Assembly: GCF_003713065.1 (NCBI RefSeq)
Contig: NZ_CP033433.1
Coordinates: 1,647,001-1,711,000, forward strand
Length of the DNA: 64,000 nt
Direction of reading: 5' to 3'
Origin: Cohnella candidum
GTDB lineage: Bacteria > Bacillota > Bacilli > Paenibacillales > Paenibacillaceae
In this document: positions 1 through 8,999 of the stretch, piece by piece
Layout: the number at the start of each line of letters is the position of its first letter
Numbering within the stretch: the stretch's first letter is position 1
Notes under the pieces: generated by a model
What the model saw: only the letters and a program-made list of their open reading frames with translations
Databases searched by the model: none
Told to the model about the DNA's origin: nothing
Position numbers and translations under genes: made by a program

Positions 1-93
1 TCGTTTGTAATTTATGAACTTACGAACAAACTCCGGATAGCCTTCCATCAAAGTTAAAACCACCGATAAATCGTTCTTTTCTTGAATCCTCAA
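1..93 (-). CDS. XerS-like tyrosine recombinase, N-terminal fragment (runs off window)
   Basis: An open minus-strand frame enters from the left edge. From a TTG at 93, preceded by GAGGTG, it reads ...LMEGYPEFVRKFINYKR. The FINYK segment matches the N-terminal SAM-like domain of the intact XerS at 48565-49638 (MPWYVEKFINYK), so this is probably the start of a XerS-family recombinase carried by the Tn7-like element. Only about 31 residues are visible; catalytic residues lie outside the window, so activity cannot be judged. It follows the XRE gene on the same strand. Confidence 0.5.
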   Translation of the reverse strand, partial: MRIQEKNDLSVVLTLMEGYPEFVRKFINYKR

Positions 94-137
94 CGCTCAA
101 CACCTCTAATACTTTTTACCCTCCAGTTTATCCATTC

Positions 138-398
138 TTATTCAGTTGAAGTCATTGTTTTGAGCGTTAATACGAAGGGCTCGTCTAAAATGCGAAGCAA
201 TTTATATAGCGCAAATGCTGATAAGTGGTGTCTTCCTAATTCGATATTTGAAAGTGATGAACGTGAAAGATGATACCTCGAACAAAGTTGAGACTGAGTC
301 CATTTTTTACTCATCCTTAAGCCCTTCAGATATTGACCTAGCCATATATAAAATTCCTCTTCGTTTATGATAATCTCCCCCTCGGCAAATCTATTCAT
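138..398 (-). CDS. XRE-family HTH regulator
   Basis: 86-residue protein with a Cro/CI-type helix-turn-helix at about residues 26-75 (core MSKKWTQSQLCSRYHLSRSSLSNIELG). It is divergent from tnsA with only 15 bp between the starts, so the two must share overlapping promoter/operator DNA. By inference it represses or times the transposition operon and its own operon with the downstream XerS-like gene. No ligand or protease domain is present. HTH fold sure; role inferred. Confidence 0.75.
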   Translation of the reverse strand: MNRFAEGEIIINEEEFYIWLGQYLKGLRMSKKWTQSQLCSRYHLSRSSLSNIELGRHHLSAFALYKLLRILDEPFVLTLKTMTSTE

Positions 399-413
399 TC
401 TATAACTCTAGTA

Positions 414-1196
414 TTGCCAATAAACGTGTTTCATATAGCTGTAGAAAGCCTGTATAAGGAACTGGAAAAATGTTTAGGTTATAAACATCGAGTGGAAGGG
501 GGAAACGGATTGTCTTCAACGTTTCAAACACCTGGATATTCCCCAATTGTGTTACCCAGAAACAAACGGTACGGGAATAACTGCTGGAACGCAGCTGGTC
601 GAAAAGTCGGTCTCAGGGATATTGTGCTTTACAGCGATTTAGAATTTGACCACTGGCTTAATGTGGAATCCGACTATCGAGTACTTACGTACTGCGAACA
701 GCCCTGTGAAATCGAATTTGTTCTTAAAGGAAAGAGACATACTTCGATCCTTGATATGTGGATCCTGTATGTAAATGGAAAGGTGCTTTTTATCGAGGTT
801 AAATACGAAAAGGAGCTTCATCCACGGCATCGCCAATATGAACGGACAATGAGACAAATTGAAGCTCAGGAAACTTGGTGTAATCAGGAAGGAATTGGTT
901 ACGAGGTTAGAACGGAAAAGCAAATACGTCGAAGTCGCTTTCTTATTCAGAACCAATTAAAAATAGTCTCGAGTGTCACCAATCATGAAAAACCTCACTG
1001 TGCAAATGAAGTGTTGAAGAATATAACGCAAAAGAAAAGGTTGGATGAAATTTATTCTGAAATGTATGAAAAAGTTGGGAAAGAAAATATTCATCTTGCT
1101 TGTCAATGGCTGATTTATGAGGGTCACATTCAAGCTGATTTAGATAATCAAATTTGGAGTAACCAATTGGAGGTATGGAGAAATGAGCAGGCTTAG
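414..1196 (+). CDS. tnsA: TnsA transposon end nuclease
   Basis: 260-residue TnsA. It cuts the 5' strands at the transposon ends so that, with TnsB, the element leaves its donor as a double-strand excision product. The restriction-endonuclease-like core is visible: E77 (SDLEF), D114 (TSILDMW) and E128-V-K130 (FIEVK), followed by a C-terminal helical domain that would contact TnsC. The predicted start is a TTG without a clear Shine-Dalgarno sequence, so the exact N terminus is uncertain. It overlaps tnsB by 14 bp, indicating translational coupling. Confidence 0.9.
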   Translation: MPINVFHIAVESLYKELEKCLGYKHRVEGGNGLSSTFQTPGYSPIVLPRNKRYGNNCWNAAGRKVGLRDIVLYSDLEFDHWLNVESDYRVLTYCEQPCEIEFVLKGKRHTSILDMWILYVNGKVLFIEVKYEKELHPRHRQYERTMRQIEAQETWCNQEGIGYEVRTEKQIRRSRFLIQNQLKIVSSVTNHEKPHCANEVLKNITQKKRLDEIYSEMYEKVGKENIHLACQWLIYEGHIQADLDNQIWSNQLEVWRNEQA

Positions 1197-3171
1197 AATT
1201 CATGAAAAGGAAGGGCTTCTTCCTGAGCAAGTGAACCCAGAGGTATGGCCAACTGTGGACGAACAATCTTTAAGTGAAACTTCAAGAGATATTTACAATC
1301 GTCGCCGAGAGGCAGTGATTATGTATTTCAAACGAGAGGCTGACCTTACCGAAATTAAAGAAAAAACAGGAGTAGACGAACAGAGCGTTCGGCGACTAAT
1401 TAAGCGATGCATGAGTTTAGACGGGCACGGAACAATTTGGGGGTTTCGAGCTTTAATCCCACAAAAGAAAGTCAAAAAGTATGAGCTTAATCCTTTGAAT
1501 ACAGCGAGAAACGAAACAAGAAAATCTGGTGAGTTTAATTTACTGCTTGCTAAGTATCCAGATATTAAGGATTTAATCGATGATCTTTACTTAGGCAGGA
1601 ATCGAAGGACATTGGAACCGGCTATGAAACCTAAGAGCATACATAAGAAGCTGATTGAAGAATGTCGTAAAAAAGAAATTCCATTGTCGGCCTATCCCTT
1701 TAATACAAAGCACATGGGATATAAAGCATTGCAACGTTATTTGAATCGCTTAGCTTACTTATACTTTGGCAAAGCAGTTTCCCGGTTCGGACATGATGCT
1801 GAACAAAAAGCCAGACATACGGGAGAAGGGGAGCAGAATCATCCGTCGACAATTCCGCCTTATCAGAAAATTCAATTTGATGCGCACCGCATCGATGGAT
1901 TTTTCGCAGTCAAGATCAAGACTCCAGAAGGTGACGAAGTCACCAAAGTCCTCGATCGCTTCTGGATACTAACCATAATTGACGTCGCAACGCGAAACAT
2001 TCTAGGGTACTCAATCAGCCTTAGCAAGGAGTACAGTGCTAGCGATGTCATGCACTGCATTCGTAATGCTATTCTACCGCATGAGAAATTACAATTGACC
2101 ATTCCAGGATTGACCTACCATGAGATTGGAGGCTTTCCGTCTGAAATATATTCAGCAACGCAGTGGGCGGTATGGGATGTCATATGCTTCGATAATGCGA
2201 AATCTCATGTTGCTAACCTCGTAAAAGATCGACTTAAAAATTTAATTGGTTGTTTTACCAACTTAGGACCAGTAGACCTTCCTATGAGAAGAGGGATCAT
2301 TGAACGTTTTTTTAAGATCCTGGAGGAAATGGGCTTTCACCGATTACCAAATACGACGGGAAGTAATCCTGATGATCCTCGTCGTAAGGACCCTGAGGAA
2401 AGTGCAATCAAGTTTGACATTTCATACGATCATCTTAAAGAGTTGATCGACGTAATGATATCAAATTACAATGGCTCACCACATGGGGGGATATATCATC
2501 AGACCCCCCTGGAGTTGCTTGGAAAGCGGCTTGACCAAGGTTTGCTCCCACGTCAATTAGAGGAAAGGATGCGTTCAGAAGTTTTGTTCATGCAGACAAC
2601 GATCAAAAGAACAGTTCGAGGGTCAATAGCATCAGGTAAGAAACCTTATGTCCATTACGAAGGCGTTGAATATCGCAACGAAAAGTTGACGAATTCTGCG
2701 CATCTGATTGGCCAAGATCTGATCCTACACGTAAATGTAGATGATCTGAGGACCATAAAGGCGTTTTTGGCAGACGGTAGCGAACTTGGTTATTTGACAG
2801 CAGTAGGTAAATGGTCAATCACCCCTCATTCGTTACAAACGCGAAAGGCAATCAATTCGCTAGTGCTGCGCAAATTGATTCACTATACGACTTGGGATGA
2901 TCCTGTGTTTGTATACACAGAGTACTTAATGAAAAATGCAAGTAAAGGAAAGCGAGGAGCGACCAATAAAGTAACTCATGTTCAAGAAACAGCTCAGAGC
3001 AAACGAAAAAGAGTAAATGTTCCAGAAGGCGAAACACAAGCATTGGAATCAGCTGCTAAACATAATGAATCATTGGAAAAAGCAAGAGAATTATCCAATA
3101 AGTCGCAAAATGAGGCTGAGCTTGATCGTTACGAAAAAATGATGAAACAATTTAAAACGCAATCGCTATAA
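1183..3171 (+). CDS. tnsB: TnsB DDE transposase
   Basis: 662-residue Mu/Tn7-type transposase that binds the repeats at the ends and performs strand transfer. It has N-terminal HTH domains at about residues 20-170, an RNase-H catalytic core with D233 (QFDAHR), D337 (CFDNAK) and E374 (IIERFF), i.e. a DD(36)E triad, then a beta-barrel and a basic C-terminal tail that would recruit TnsC. The ATG is preceded by GGAGG inside the end of tnsA. All catalytic residues are present. Confidence 0.93.
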   Translation: MSRLRIHEKEGLLPEQVNPEVWPTVDEQSLSETSRDIYNRRREAVIMYFKREADLTEIKEKTGVDEQSVRRLIKRCMSLDGHGTIWGFRALIPQKKVKKYELNPLNTARNETRKSGEFNLLLAKYPDIKDLIDDLYLGRNRRTLEPAMKPKSIHKKLIEECRKKEIPLSAYPFNTKHMGYKALQRYLNRLAYLYFGKAVSRFGHDAEQKARHTGEGEQNHPSTIPPYQKIQFDAHRIDGFFAVKIKTPEGDEVTKVLDRFWILTIIDVATRNILGYSISLSKEYSASDVMHCIRNAILPHEKLQLTIPGLTYHEIGGFPSEIYSATQWAVWDVICFDNAKSHVANLVKDRLKNLIGCFTNLGPVDLPMRRGIIERFFKILEEMGFHRLPNTTGSNPDDPRRKDPEESAIKFDISYDHLKELIDVMISNYNGSPHGGIYHQTPLELLGKRLDQGLLPRQLEERMRSEVLFMQTTIKRTVRGSIASGKKPYVHYEGVEYRNEKLTNSAHLIGQDLILHVNVDDLRTIKAFLADGSELGYLTAVGKWSITPHSLQTRKAINSLVLRKLIHYTTWDDPVFVYTEYLMKNASKGKRGATNKVTHVQETAQSKRKRVNVPEGETQALESAAKHNESLEKARELSNKSQNEAELDRYEKMMKQFKTQSL

Positions 3172-3187
3172 AAGGAGCTGCAACAAG

Positions 3188-4156
3188 ATGGATAAACCCA
3201 AAATTTCGATTGGAACTCACCCAATCGAACAAGGACACTATTTGATCCCCACCAAAGAAGTACTCCGGCTAATGGAAAGCCTGATCCGAATTGTAAACAA
3301 TCGACTGCCAGGGATGATCGTATACGGTCGGCCGCGGATCGGAAAAACATCTGCAGTAAAGTTTGCGATCGAGAATTTACCGACTCAAATTGGCGCCCCA
3401 CTTCCGATCCTAATCGCGAACAGCAATTCGTATCGTGTACCTAGTGAAGAAAAGTTCTTTCTTGACTTACTAAACGACTTTAAGTTCCCATTTCCTGCGC
3501 GGCGAAAGCCGGCCGAAATGAGAAGACAGATTGTAAATCTGATGATGGAGAAGGCAGAGAAATCCAAGCTTAGACGAATAATGCTCATCATGGATGAAGC
3601 TCATCGATTAACAGAGTTTCATTTTAACTGGCTCATGGACATCTACAATGAGCTGGATAGGGAAAAAATTAGCATGTCTGTACTTTCGGTCGGCCAAGAA
3701 GAACTGCTTGCTCGGAGAACCTTCTTTCTAGAGCAAAAGAAATCGCAGATTATAGGCCGATTTATGACACATGAACACCATTATTATGGTATTCGAACGC
3801 TCGATGAAATGAAGTTAATCATGAAATGTTATGACTCTCCAGAGATATCTGAATACCCGGAGAACAGTGGATGGAGTTACACACGTTACTTCTTCCCTGA
3901 GGGTTTTGCCAAAGGCTCTCGATTAGAGAAAGATGCGTCGATCATCCACCAACTATTTGTCGACATAAGGAAGGAATATGGATTAGCGAGCGACTTTGAG
4001 ATTCCAATGGAGTACTTCGCGTTTACGATTGAAAATGCTCTTAAAATATTCGGGGCACATGGGGACCAATGCGATTGGATATGCGAAGAACAATGGCGTC
4101 AGGCAATCAAACTGTCCGGGTATATTGAATCCGAAGTTTACATGGCACTTGCTTAA
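3188..4156 (+). CDS. tnsC: TnsC AAA+ ATPase
   Basis: 322-residue AAA+ regulator that assembles on target DNA and bridges target selectors (TniQ and others) to TnsAB. Walker A is GRPRIGKT (residues 47-54) and Walker B is IMLIMDEAH (D136, E137). AAGGAG lies 8 nt before the ATG. It sits between tnsB and tniQ in the usual Tn7 order with short gaps. Length fits Tn5053/Tn7-like TnsC proteins of Firmicutes. Confidence 0.93.
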   Translation: MDKPKISIGTHPIEQGHYLIPTKEVLRLMESLIRIVNNRLPGMIVYGRPRIGKTSAVKFAIENLPTQIGAPLPILIANSNSYRVPSEEKFFLDLLNDFKFPFPARRKPAEMRRQIVNLMMEKAEKSKLRRIMLIMDEAHRLTEFHFNWLMDIYNELDREKISMSVLSVGQEELLARRTFFLEQKKSQIIGRFMTHEHHYYGIRTLDEMKLIMKCYDSPEISEYPENSGWSYTRYFFPEGFAKGSRLEKDASIIHQLFVDIRKEYGLASDFEIPMEYFAFTIENALKIFGAHGDQCDWICEEQWRQAIKLSGYIESEVYMALA

Positions 4157-4168
4157 GGGAGGTCAATC

Positions 4169-5659
4169 ATGAACATTGCTTGGAGAAGAGAGTGGATCCA
4201 TCCTTATGAGACACCCTGGTCCGTATTTGAAAAGCTGATCTTAGCGAATCGAGTAGAACGCAACGAGTTGTTAAAAACATTTGGAAGTGAGGGTGTACAA
4301 GGTATAAAAAACCACATAATCGGCGATAGGTGGAGGGAGTTGAGAGAGTTACGCGGTTTTGACAGTGCTGCATTGAGGACGGCATTGGACTACGACCTGA
4401 CAGAGCATAATCACACTACAACCAGCAACATCGTATCTCCACTGCATTATTGCAAGGAGCGCTTAGATTCATGGTTCGCCCCTTACCTTAGGTGGTGTGA
4501 AAAATGCATGAATAATGGCTATCACAGTTGGCTACATCAATTCATTATGGTACGTAAGTGTCCAAACCATGAAGAATATTTGTTAGATGCATGCCCAGGT
4601 TGTAGGAACCAAATTCCGTTTTTAATAAGTAACAAGCAGCTAAGTGACCCGTTTACATGCAAATGCGGTTACCGCTTAGCAGACTTTACTGTTGAACGCT
4701 GGCAGACTTGGAATACGCCGATACAATCTAAAGATAATATGGTTGAATTGTGGCTCTCTGATATTTGGAAAAGCATGCATCATGAAGTTCGATGGCTGTT
4801 TATTCCGAATCACGTTGATCTACAACTACTGACAAAGCCATCACAAGTTAAGTCAACAGCTCATTGGCCAATCTTGTCAGACAAAAACGAACTAGAATAT
4901 CTACGAAATGAAAAGATGCGTGAACGCGCATTTTTCGAGAATCGAAATGTATTTATGTCGGTGGATCGTTATATAAGGAAAAAAATACTGAAGCAACATA
5001 AGAATTGCATTGAAAATATGCTTGAGTTAAAAAAGGGGGAAGGGGCGGAATTCCCGCCAATTTGCCCATATGCATACGCATATGTATTTTGGCGAAAATC
5101 AATACTTAAGATAGAACACTTCTACCGAACATCAAGAAGTGACGGTATAGCGCCCCCAAAGTTATTTTTATTTGAGTATGCCACAAAACTTATTCAAGAC
5201 GAACTGAAATACTACCGATCAAGATTTATGGAGTACTCCTCAATACCTATAGATAGAAAAGAAGCTGCAGTAAATTGGCTGTTAAACCGCATCACAGCTG
5301 AATTTTGCATTAACTTTTTCAATGAATGGTTGAGGATCGCACAGGAGGGAGCCGCAGAGATTAAAGTACCTAACTGGAACGAAATTCATATTATGAAAGC
5401 GAATTGCTTCCCAAGAATCGCTTTTAAATTTAACGGAAATGATCCGATAGGACAAATTGAATTTAGTCGATTGCAATATGAAAAAGATAAATCTCAGTGC
5501 ATATACCCATCCAACAACAATAAAGAACGTCGAATGCTCAACAAAATGAAATCGTTTCATCCTTTAAAGGTAGCCATGAAAATAATGGATAATCCAAGTA
5601 ATGAAAATAAAAAATTGAAAGAATATGTGGATCAGTATGTAAACCGCTTAGCATTTTGA
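4169..5659 (+). CDS. tniQ: TniQ/TnsD target-selection protein
   Basis: 496-residue TniQ-family protein that links target DNA to TnsC. The N-terminal region has the TniQ zinc-finger array (about residues 109-175: CEKC, CPNH, CPGC, CKCG), followed by a long C-terminal region with no recognisable motif that may read a target sequence, as in TnsD. A GGGAGG box precedes the ATG. The stop codon overlaps the possible TTG start of the next gene. It may work alone or with the recombinase-like protein downstream. Confidence 0.88.
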   Translation: MNIAWRREWIHPYETPWSVFEKLILANRVERNELLKTFGSEGVQGIKNHIIGDRWRELRELRGFDSAALRTALDYDLTEHNHTTTSNIVSPLHYCKERLDSWFAPYLRWCEKCMNNGYHSWLHQFIMVRKCPNHEEYLLDACPGCRNQIPFLISNKQLSDPFTCKCGYRLADFTVERWQTWNTPIQSKDNMVELWLSDIWKSMHHEVRWLFIPNHVDLQLLTKPSQVKSTAHWPILSDKNELEYLRNEKMRERAFFENRNVFMSVDRYIRKKILKQHKNCIENMLELKKGEGAEFPPICPYAYAYVFWRKSILKIEHFYRTSRSDGIAPPKLFLFEYATKLIQDELKYYRSRFMEYSSIPIDRKEAAVNWLLNRITAEFCINFFNEWLRIAQEGAAEIKVPNWNEIHIMKANCFPRIAFKFNGNDPIGQIEFSRLQYEKDKSQCIYPSNNNKERRMLNKMKSFHPLKVAMKIMDNPSNENKKLKEYVDQYVNRLAF

Positions 5660-6741
5660 TATTGAGTGGTTTGGCTTTGGCAATGTATCATCGACAAGGA
5701 AAATGGGTATCCTTTCTGGAAAAACAAAAGGGATTGTTACACATGGATGAAGACCAAATTGCTCTTGGCAAATTATTAAATTGCTCCCCGGAGTTTATCA
5801 AGAGATTCTGCTATGAAAAGCTCGAACTAGCACCTACATCGAAAATTTCATACATAAAAGACTTTGAATATTTTATCAATTGGCTATTTGAATTTCGAAA
5901 TAAGCCAAGAAAAGAGCTATCTTTAATCAGCATGTCATTTATAAATAATTTAAGTAAAGATGACATTGAGCAATATGTCCAATTTCTACGTGATAAAGGC
6001 ATGAAGTCAATGAAACGAAAAGTGTATTCCTTGAGATCTATTTTTTCATTTTTACTTTTCACTAAAGATGAAGCAGGGGATTACCTCTTAAAACATAATG
6101 AGTTCATTAAAGTGCTTAGAGTAGAACAAGAACGGAATCAGATTACTCGAAAACATGAGATAGATGAGACAAGAGAGGAGATTATGTGTTTTGTTGAGTT
6201 TGTATACCAAGGCTACATCCCGGTAAACTCCTATGATGAGATATTCTATAAATCTAATAGGTTAAGAGATGCCTCTATTGTTGCCTTGATTGCTGATACA
6301 GGGCTCCGACTATCTGAAATTAGATTTCTAAACTGTAAAGATTTAGATTTATCAAAGAACCACGTTTCATTCTTAAGAAGAAATTATAGAGGACCAGGCA
6401 AACACTTTGTACAGATTTCATTTGGTGAAAAAGCAAAGAGTATTTTACTTGAATACGTAAGAGTGGACTTCGATAATGATTTAGTTTCAAATTTACCATT
6501 ATTCTTCACAAGAGGTAGAAATTCAAAAGGCTCTAGATTAACTCGACGAGCATTAGCTTTAATAATTGAAAAATATGCAGATGCATTTGGTAAATCAGTA
6601 ATAACAGCAAATCGAATCAGACAAACGTTTATTCTTGATTACTTAGACTCAAATAACATTTCAACTGGTGAGATGCAATTGGGACTATCGATAACCGATA
6701 TGATCGGAGTGTATTCAAAATACAATGATTTCGGAATCTAA
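5656..6741 (+). CDS. TnsF-like inactivated tyrosine recombinase (putative target selector)
   Basis: 361 residues from a TTG overlapping the tniQ stop; ATG at 5683 is a possible alternative start. The fold matches XerS-type recombinases: SAM-like domain (about 40-150), then a catalytic domain. The first arginine is kept (TGLRLSEI), but box II reads NRIRQTF where active enzymes have HxLRH, and the downstream LGH motif is GLS. Tyr is still seen in VYSKY. Loss of two general acid/base residues argues against catalysis. Tn6022-like elements are known to use an inactive recombinase, TnsF, as a target selector; by analogy this protein would choose the insertion site. Specificity unknown. Confidence 0.7.
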   Translation: MILSGLALAMYHRQGKWVSFLEKQKGLLHMDEDQIALGKLLNCSPEFIKRFCYEKLELAPTSKISYIKDFEYFINWLFEFRNKPRKELSLISMSFINNLSKDDIEQYVQFLRDKGMKSMKRKVYSLRSIFSFLLFTKDEAGDYLLKHNEFIKVLRVEQERNQITRKHEIDETREEIMCFVEFVYQGYIPVNSYDEIFYKSNRLRDASIVALIADTGLRLSEIRFLNCKDLDLSKNHVSFLRRNYRGPGKHFVQISFGEKAKSILLEYVRVDFDNDLVSNLPLFFTRGRNSKGSRLTRRALALIIEKYADAFGKSVITANRIRQTFILDYLDSNNISTGEMQLGLSITDMIGVYSKYNDFGI

Positions 6742-6756
6742 AGAAAAGAATCAAAG

Positions 6757-6853
6757 CGATGCAAGTTCATGTTCAAGAACGCAGAAAAGTTAAGATCGAG
6801 TCAATCGATGCAAGTTCTTGTCCTTTAACGATGTATGTTCTTGTCCTTCGACA
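6757..6853 (+). repeat. Tn7-like right end with three TnsB-site-like repeats
   Basis: Three direct repeats begin CGATGCAAGTTC or CGATGTATGTTC at 6757, 6806 and 6829; the last two continue TTGTCCTT. The outermost runs into TTCGACA at 6847-6853, so the end read inwards starts TGTCGAAGGACAAG. This matches the TGT...ACA termini and multiple TnsB sites of Tn7 relatives. The next five bases (ccgga, 6854-6858) would be the target duplication if the other end carries the same. Confidence 0.8.
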
Positions 6854-7276
6854 CCGGATTTACGGGAAGGAACCACCGGAAAAAAAGCCATATAGACATA
6901 TGTACAAAATACGGGTTTTGTGAAAAAGACATCAAGTATTAAAGGCACTGGGCTTATTTAACTCGTCATAACCGTTTTTATATTGATTTCGGGCTTTCCT
7001 CATATAACATCTCTTTTCCTGATCTTTTGTTTTGTATCAATAACAGATTGTTGCCAGTGTTTTTTCAGTCGCCGGCAGCCGATCCGACGTCCGGCGAATT
7101 CGATGTTTGATTTTAGTGATGTTTGATTTTGATTTCAAATGAAGCTTTACCAAATGTTCATCGAACAGGTTTTTGAATAATCAAATTGCTTTCCGTCTTT
7201 GCAGAAACTTTGTATTAAGCATTCAGATTCATTTGGCTCCCAATCATCGTTCAAATCATCGCTGCTCATTAGTATT
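6854..7276. other. Intergenic gap beyond the Tn7-like end
   Basis: No convincing gene. A 40-codon minus-strand frame (7147-7269, MSSDDLNDDWEPNESE...) begins next to the dif-like site but has no ribosome binding site. The AT-rich remainder shows no recognisable target gene for the transposon. Confidence 0.5.
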
Positions 7277-7302
7277 ATTTACATAACAATAATTATGTAA
7301 AC
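7277..7302. other. dif-like palindrome 1
   Basis: Two 10-bp arms (ATTTACATAA and TTATGTAAAC) are separated by exactly 6 bp (CAATAA). The right arm equals the XerD-type half of Bacillus dif (TTATGTAAAC). The same layout recurs at 15444-15469 and 63243-63268. Confidence 0.5.
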
Positions 7303-7308
7303 TTCAAA

Positions 7309-7908
7309 TCATCCAAACCATCTCAAATGTTTCAACTTGATGATTAGACGATCCTTGAACTTAGCGACCGTACCACGCTGATCCGGCTTTAGGGAAACGT
7401 TCGTTCGGTTCGCAATATGTTCCACGATTTCCGAAATGGTCATATTGTCTGTCGGAATGTGTTCCTCGAACATCTCGTGGCTTAAACCCTCCATACAGCG
7501 ATCAAGCTTCTTGGCCGGCCAAGAATTCGCTCCGTCTCCCCTGCTCTTCAACCGTTTAAGCACGGTTTCTTTAGAAGCACTAAGCGTAAAATGTCGTACA
7601 TCAACGCCGTCATTCCTTAGTCTGCCCACAATTTCGATAAAATTAACGTGATTAACGATCGTCATGGGCACAATGAGAATCCCATCGTATTCTTTAACCA
7701 GGTGACTTAGCATCGAATAGTTGATTTCCCGCCATAAGCGGTAGTCTTGGAAATCGTCTTTGCGTAATTCACGCGGCACATTCCGTTGTAAATAGAAGCC
7801 GGCATTCTCGGGATCGAATACATAAGACTTTTCCAACCGCCTGTGGAGCTCGTATGCGGTTTGTGTTTTGCCGGCTCCAAACGTCCCATTGATCCAAATC
7901 AACATCAT
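7309..7908 (-). CDS. tmrB: TmrB-like ATP-binding tunicamycin resistance protein
   Basis: 199-residue P-loop protein with Walker A GTFGAGKT at about residues 8-15. It closely resembles Bacillus TmrB through its length ([34 protein letters not shown]). TmrB is a membrane-associated ATP-binding protein that confers tunicamycin resistance. It is the last gene of a 14-gene minus-strand run and starts 12 bp after the GNAT gene stops. Confidence 0.82.
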   Translation of the reverse strand: MMLIWINGTFGAGKTQTAYELHRRLEKSYVFDPENAGFYLQRNVPRELRKDDFQDYRLWREINYSMLSHLVKEYDGILIVPMTIVNHVNFIEIVGRLRNDGVDVRHFTLSASKETVLKRLKSRGDGANSWPAKKLDRCMEGLSHEMFEEHIPTDNMTISEIVEHIANRTNVSLKPDQRGTVAKFKDRLIIKLKHLRWFG

Positions 7909-7920
7909 TTTGCGTCCTTT

Positions 7921-8319
7921 CTACTTGTTGCGTGCGATCACGAATGCTTTATCCGAACGTGTAAATCCGATTTTGGGGTAATAGTCTACCGCGGTTGGTG
8001 CGGATATCAGCACAAGTGAACACTGTTCTCCGATTTTGTCCTGAACCCGGCGAACGAGCTCTTTACCAATGCCATGCTGCTGAAACTCTCGGTCCACCGC
8101 CAGATCCGACAAATAACAGCAATAGGAATAGTCCGTCAGCGCTCTGGCGATCCCCACCATACGGTCATCCGCCCAAGCGGTGATGACAATGTCGGCGTGA
8201 TGGATCATTTGCTGCAATCGCTCCAAGTCTTGATAAGGTCTTTTGATTCCGGAATTCATGAAAACCCGGGACAAATCCTCCGGCAGAATCTCATGCGTAT
8301 CAAGATATGTAATTGTCAC
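7921..8319 (-). CDS. GNAT N-acetyltransferase
   Basis: 132 residues with the acetyl-CoA binding motif A near QQHGIGKEL (about 78-88) and the usual beta4-beta5 pattern (YLSDLAVD). Short single-domain GNAT of unknown acceptor. Its start overlaps the cupin stop (ATGA-type 4-bp overlap), so the two are translationally coupled. Confidence 0.8.
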   Translation of the reverse strand: MTITYLDTHEILPEDLSRVFMNSGIKRPYQDLERLQQMIHHADIVITAWADDRMVGIARALTDYSYCCYLSDLAVDREFQQHGIGKELVRRVQDKIGEQCSLVLISAPTAVDYYPKIGFTRSDKAFVIARNK

Positions 8320-8654
8320 TTCTCGTTCCCCCTCAAGGAATACTCTGATGGCGAGAAGAACACAAGCACCTTCAAATCCTTTTTAATCGAGTGAAAACGG
8401 TGCTCCAAGTGCGCTTCCACGAAAATAACGGATCCTTCACTCACTTCATAATTCTGATCACCGACCTGTATCTCCGCTTCGCCTTCCAGCACGTAGTAGA
8501 CTTCGTCTTCCGTATGAGGCTGCTGGCGATCGACGTCCCCCTGATTCAACTGATAGATGCCGGCGCTCATTGTCGGTACGCGCAAGAACTCTTTATAAGG
8601 ATTCTCGCGGCTTAACTTCTTGAATATCTCATACGTTGTGAAAGCACGTTGCAT
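8316..8654 (-). CDS. Cupin-domain protein
   Basis: 112-residue single cupin barrel. Motif 1 PHTEDEVYYVLEGEAEIQVG supplies His/Glu ligands, and motif 2 lies near VEAHLEHRFHSI. Probably binds a metal and a small molecule; substrate unknown. Coupled to the GNAT downstream and 16 bp from the zinc-ribbon gene. Confidence 0.8.
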   Translation of the reverse strand: MQRAFTTYEIFKKLSRENPYKEFLRVPTMSAGIYQLNQGDVDRQQPHTEDEVYYVLEGEAEIQVGDQNYEVSEGSVIFVEAHLEHRFHSIKKDLKVLVFFSPSEYSLRGNEK

Positions 8655-8670
8655 AACACCACTCCTATTC

Positions 8671-8991
8671 CTAATTTTCCGAATCCGAATGTAACGTCAA
8701 ACCGCAATCCGGACACGTTTTATCCGTGACTCTCACCCGGTTCCCGCATGCGGGACAGTCTTCATAAGCAGCCGTTTCGAGATCAGCAGGCGTATTTTCA
8801 TCATTTTGTTGGCTTGCAGCTTGAACTCTTGAAGACTTCATCTCTTGAAGAAGATCCTTAATCTCTTGGATATTGCCCGCCATGGTTGTATTATCGATCG
8901 CCGATTGAACGACCAAGTATAAGAAAAAGAAGAAAATGATCATCCCGATCAACCAAATGATGACCGCTGCCCCCATCAGAACACTCCCCAC
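8671..8991 (-). CDS. Membrane-anchored zinc-ribbon protein
   Basis: 106 residues: one N-terminal membrane helix (IIWLIGMIIFFFFLYLVV), a charged linker, and a C-terminal four-cysteine zinc ribbon (CPACGN...CPDCGL). No enzymatic motif. Sits 8 bp downstream of amj. Confidence 0.7.
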   Translation of the reverse strand: MGSVLMGAAVIIWLIGMIIFFFFLYLVVQSAIDNTTMAGNIQEIKDLLQEMKSSRVQAASQQNDENTPADLETAAYEDCPACGNRVRVTDKTCPDCGLTLHSDSEN

Positions 8992-8999
8992 TAATCAAC

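Larger units (their letters stand above)
1..6853 (+). mobile_element. Tn7-like transposon, right-hand part
   Basis: tnsA-tnsB-tnsC-tniQ and an inactivated tyrosine-recombinase gene form one operon that ends 110 bp before a terminus with three repeated TnsB-site-like motifs and a final ACA (TGT on the other strand). The opposite end and any further cargo lie to the left of the window. All core genes look intact, so the element could be active. No CRISPR-Cas genes are visible. Confidence 0.85.

Noticed and set aside
414-6741. CRISPR-associated transposon
   Set aside because: No cas genes or repeat array in the visible part; target selection is explained by TniQ and the TnsF-like protein.
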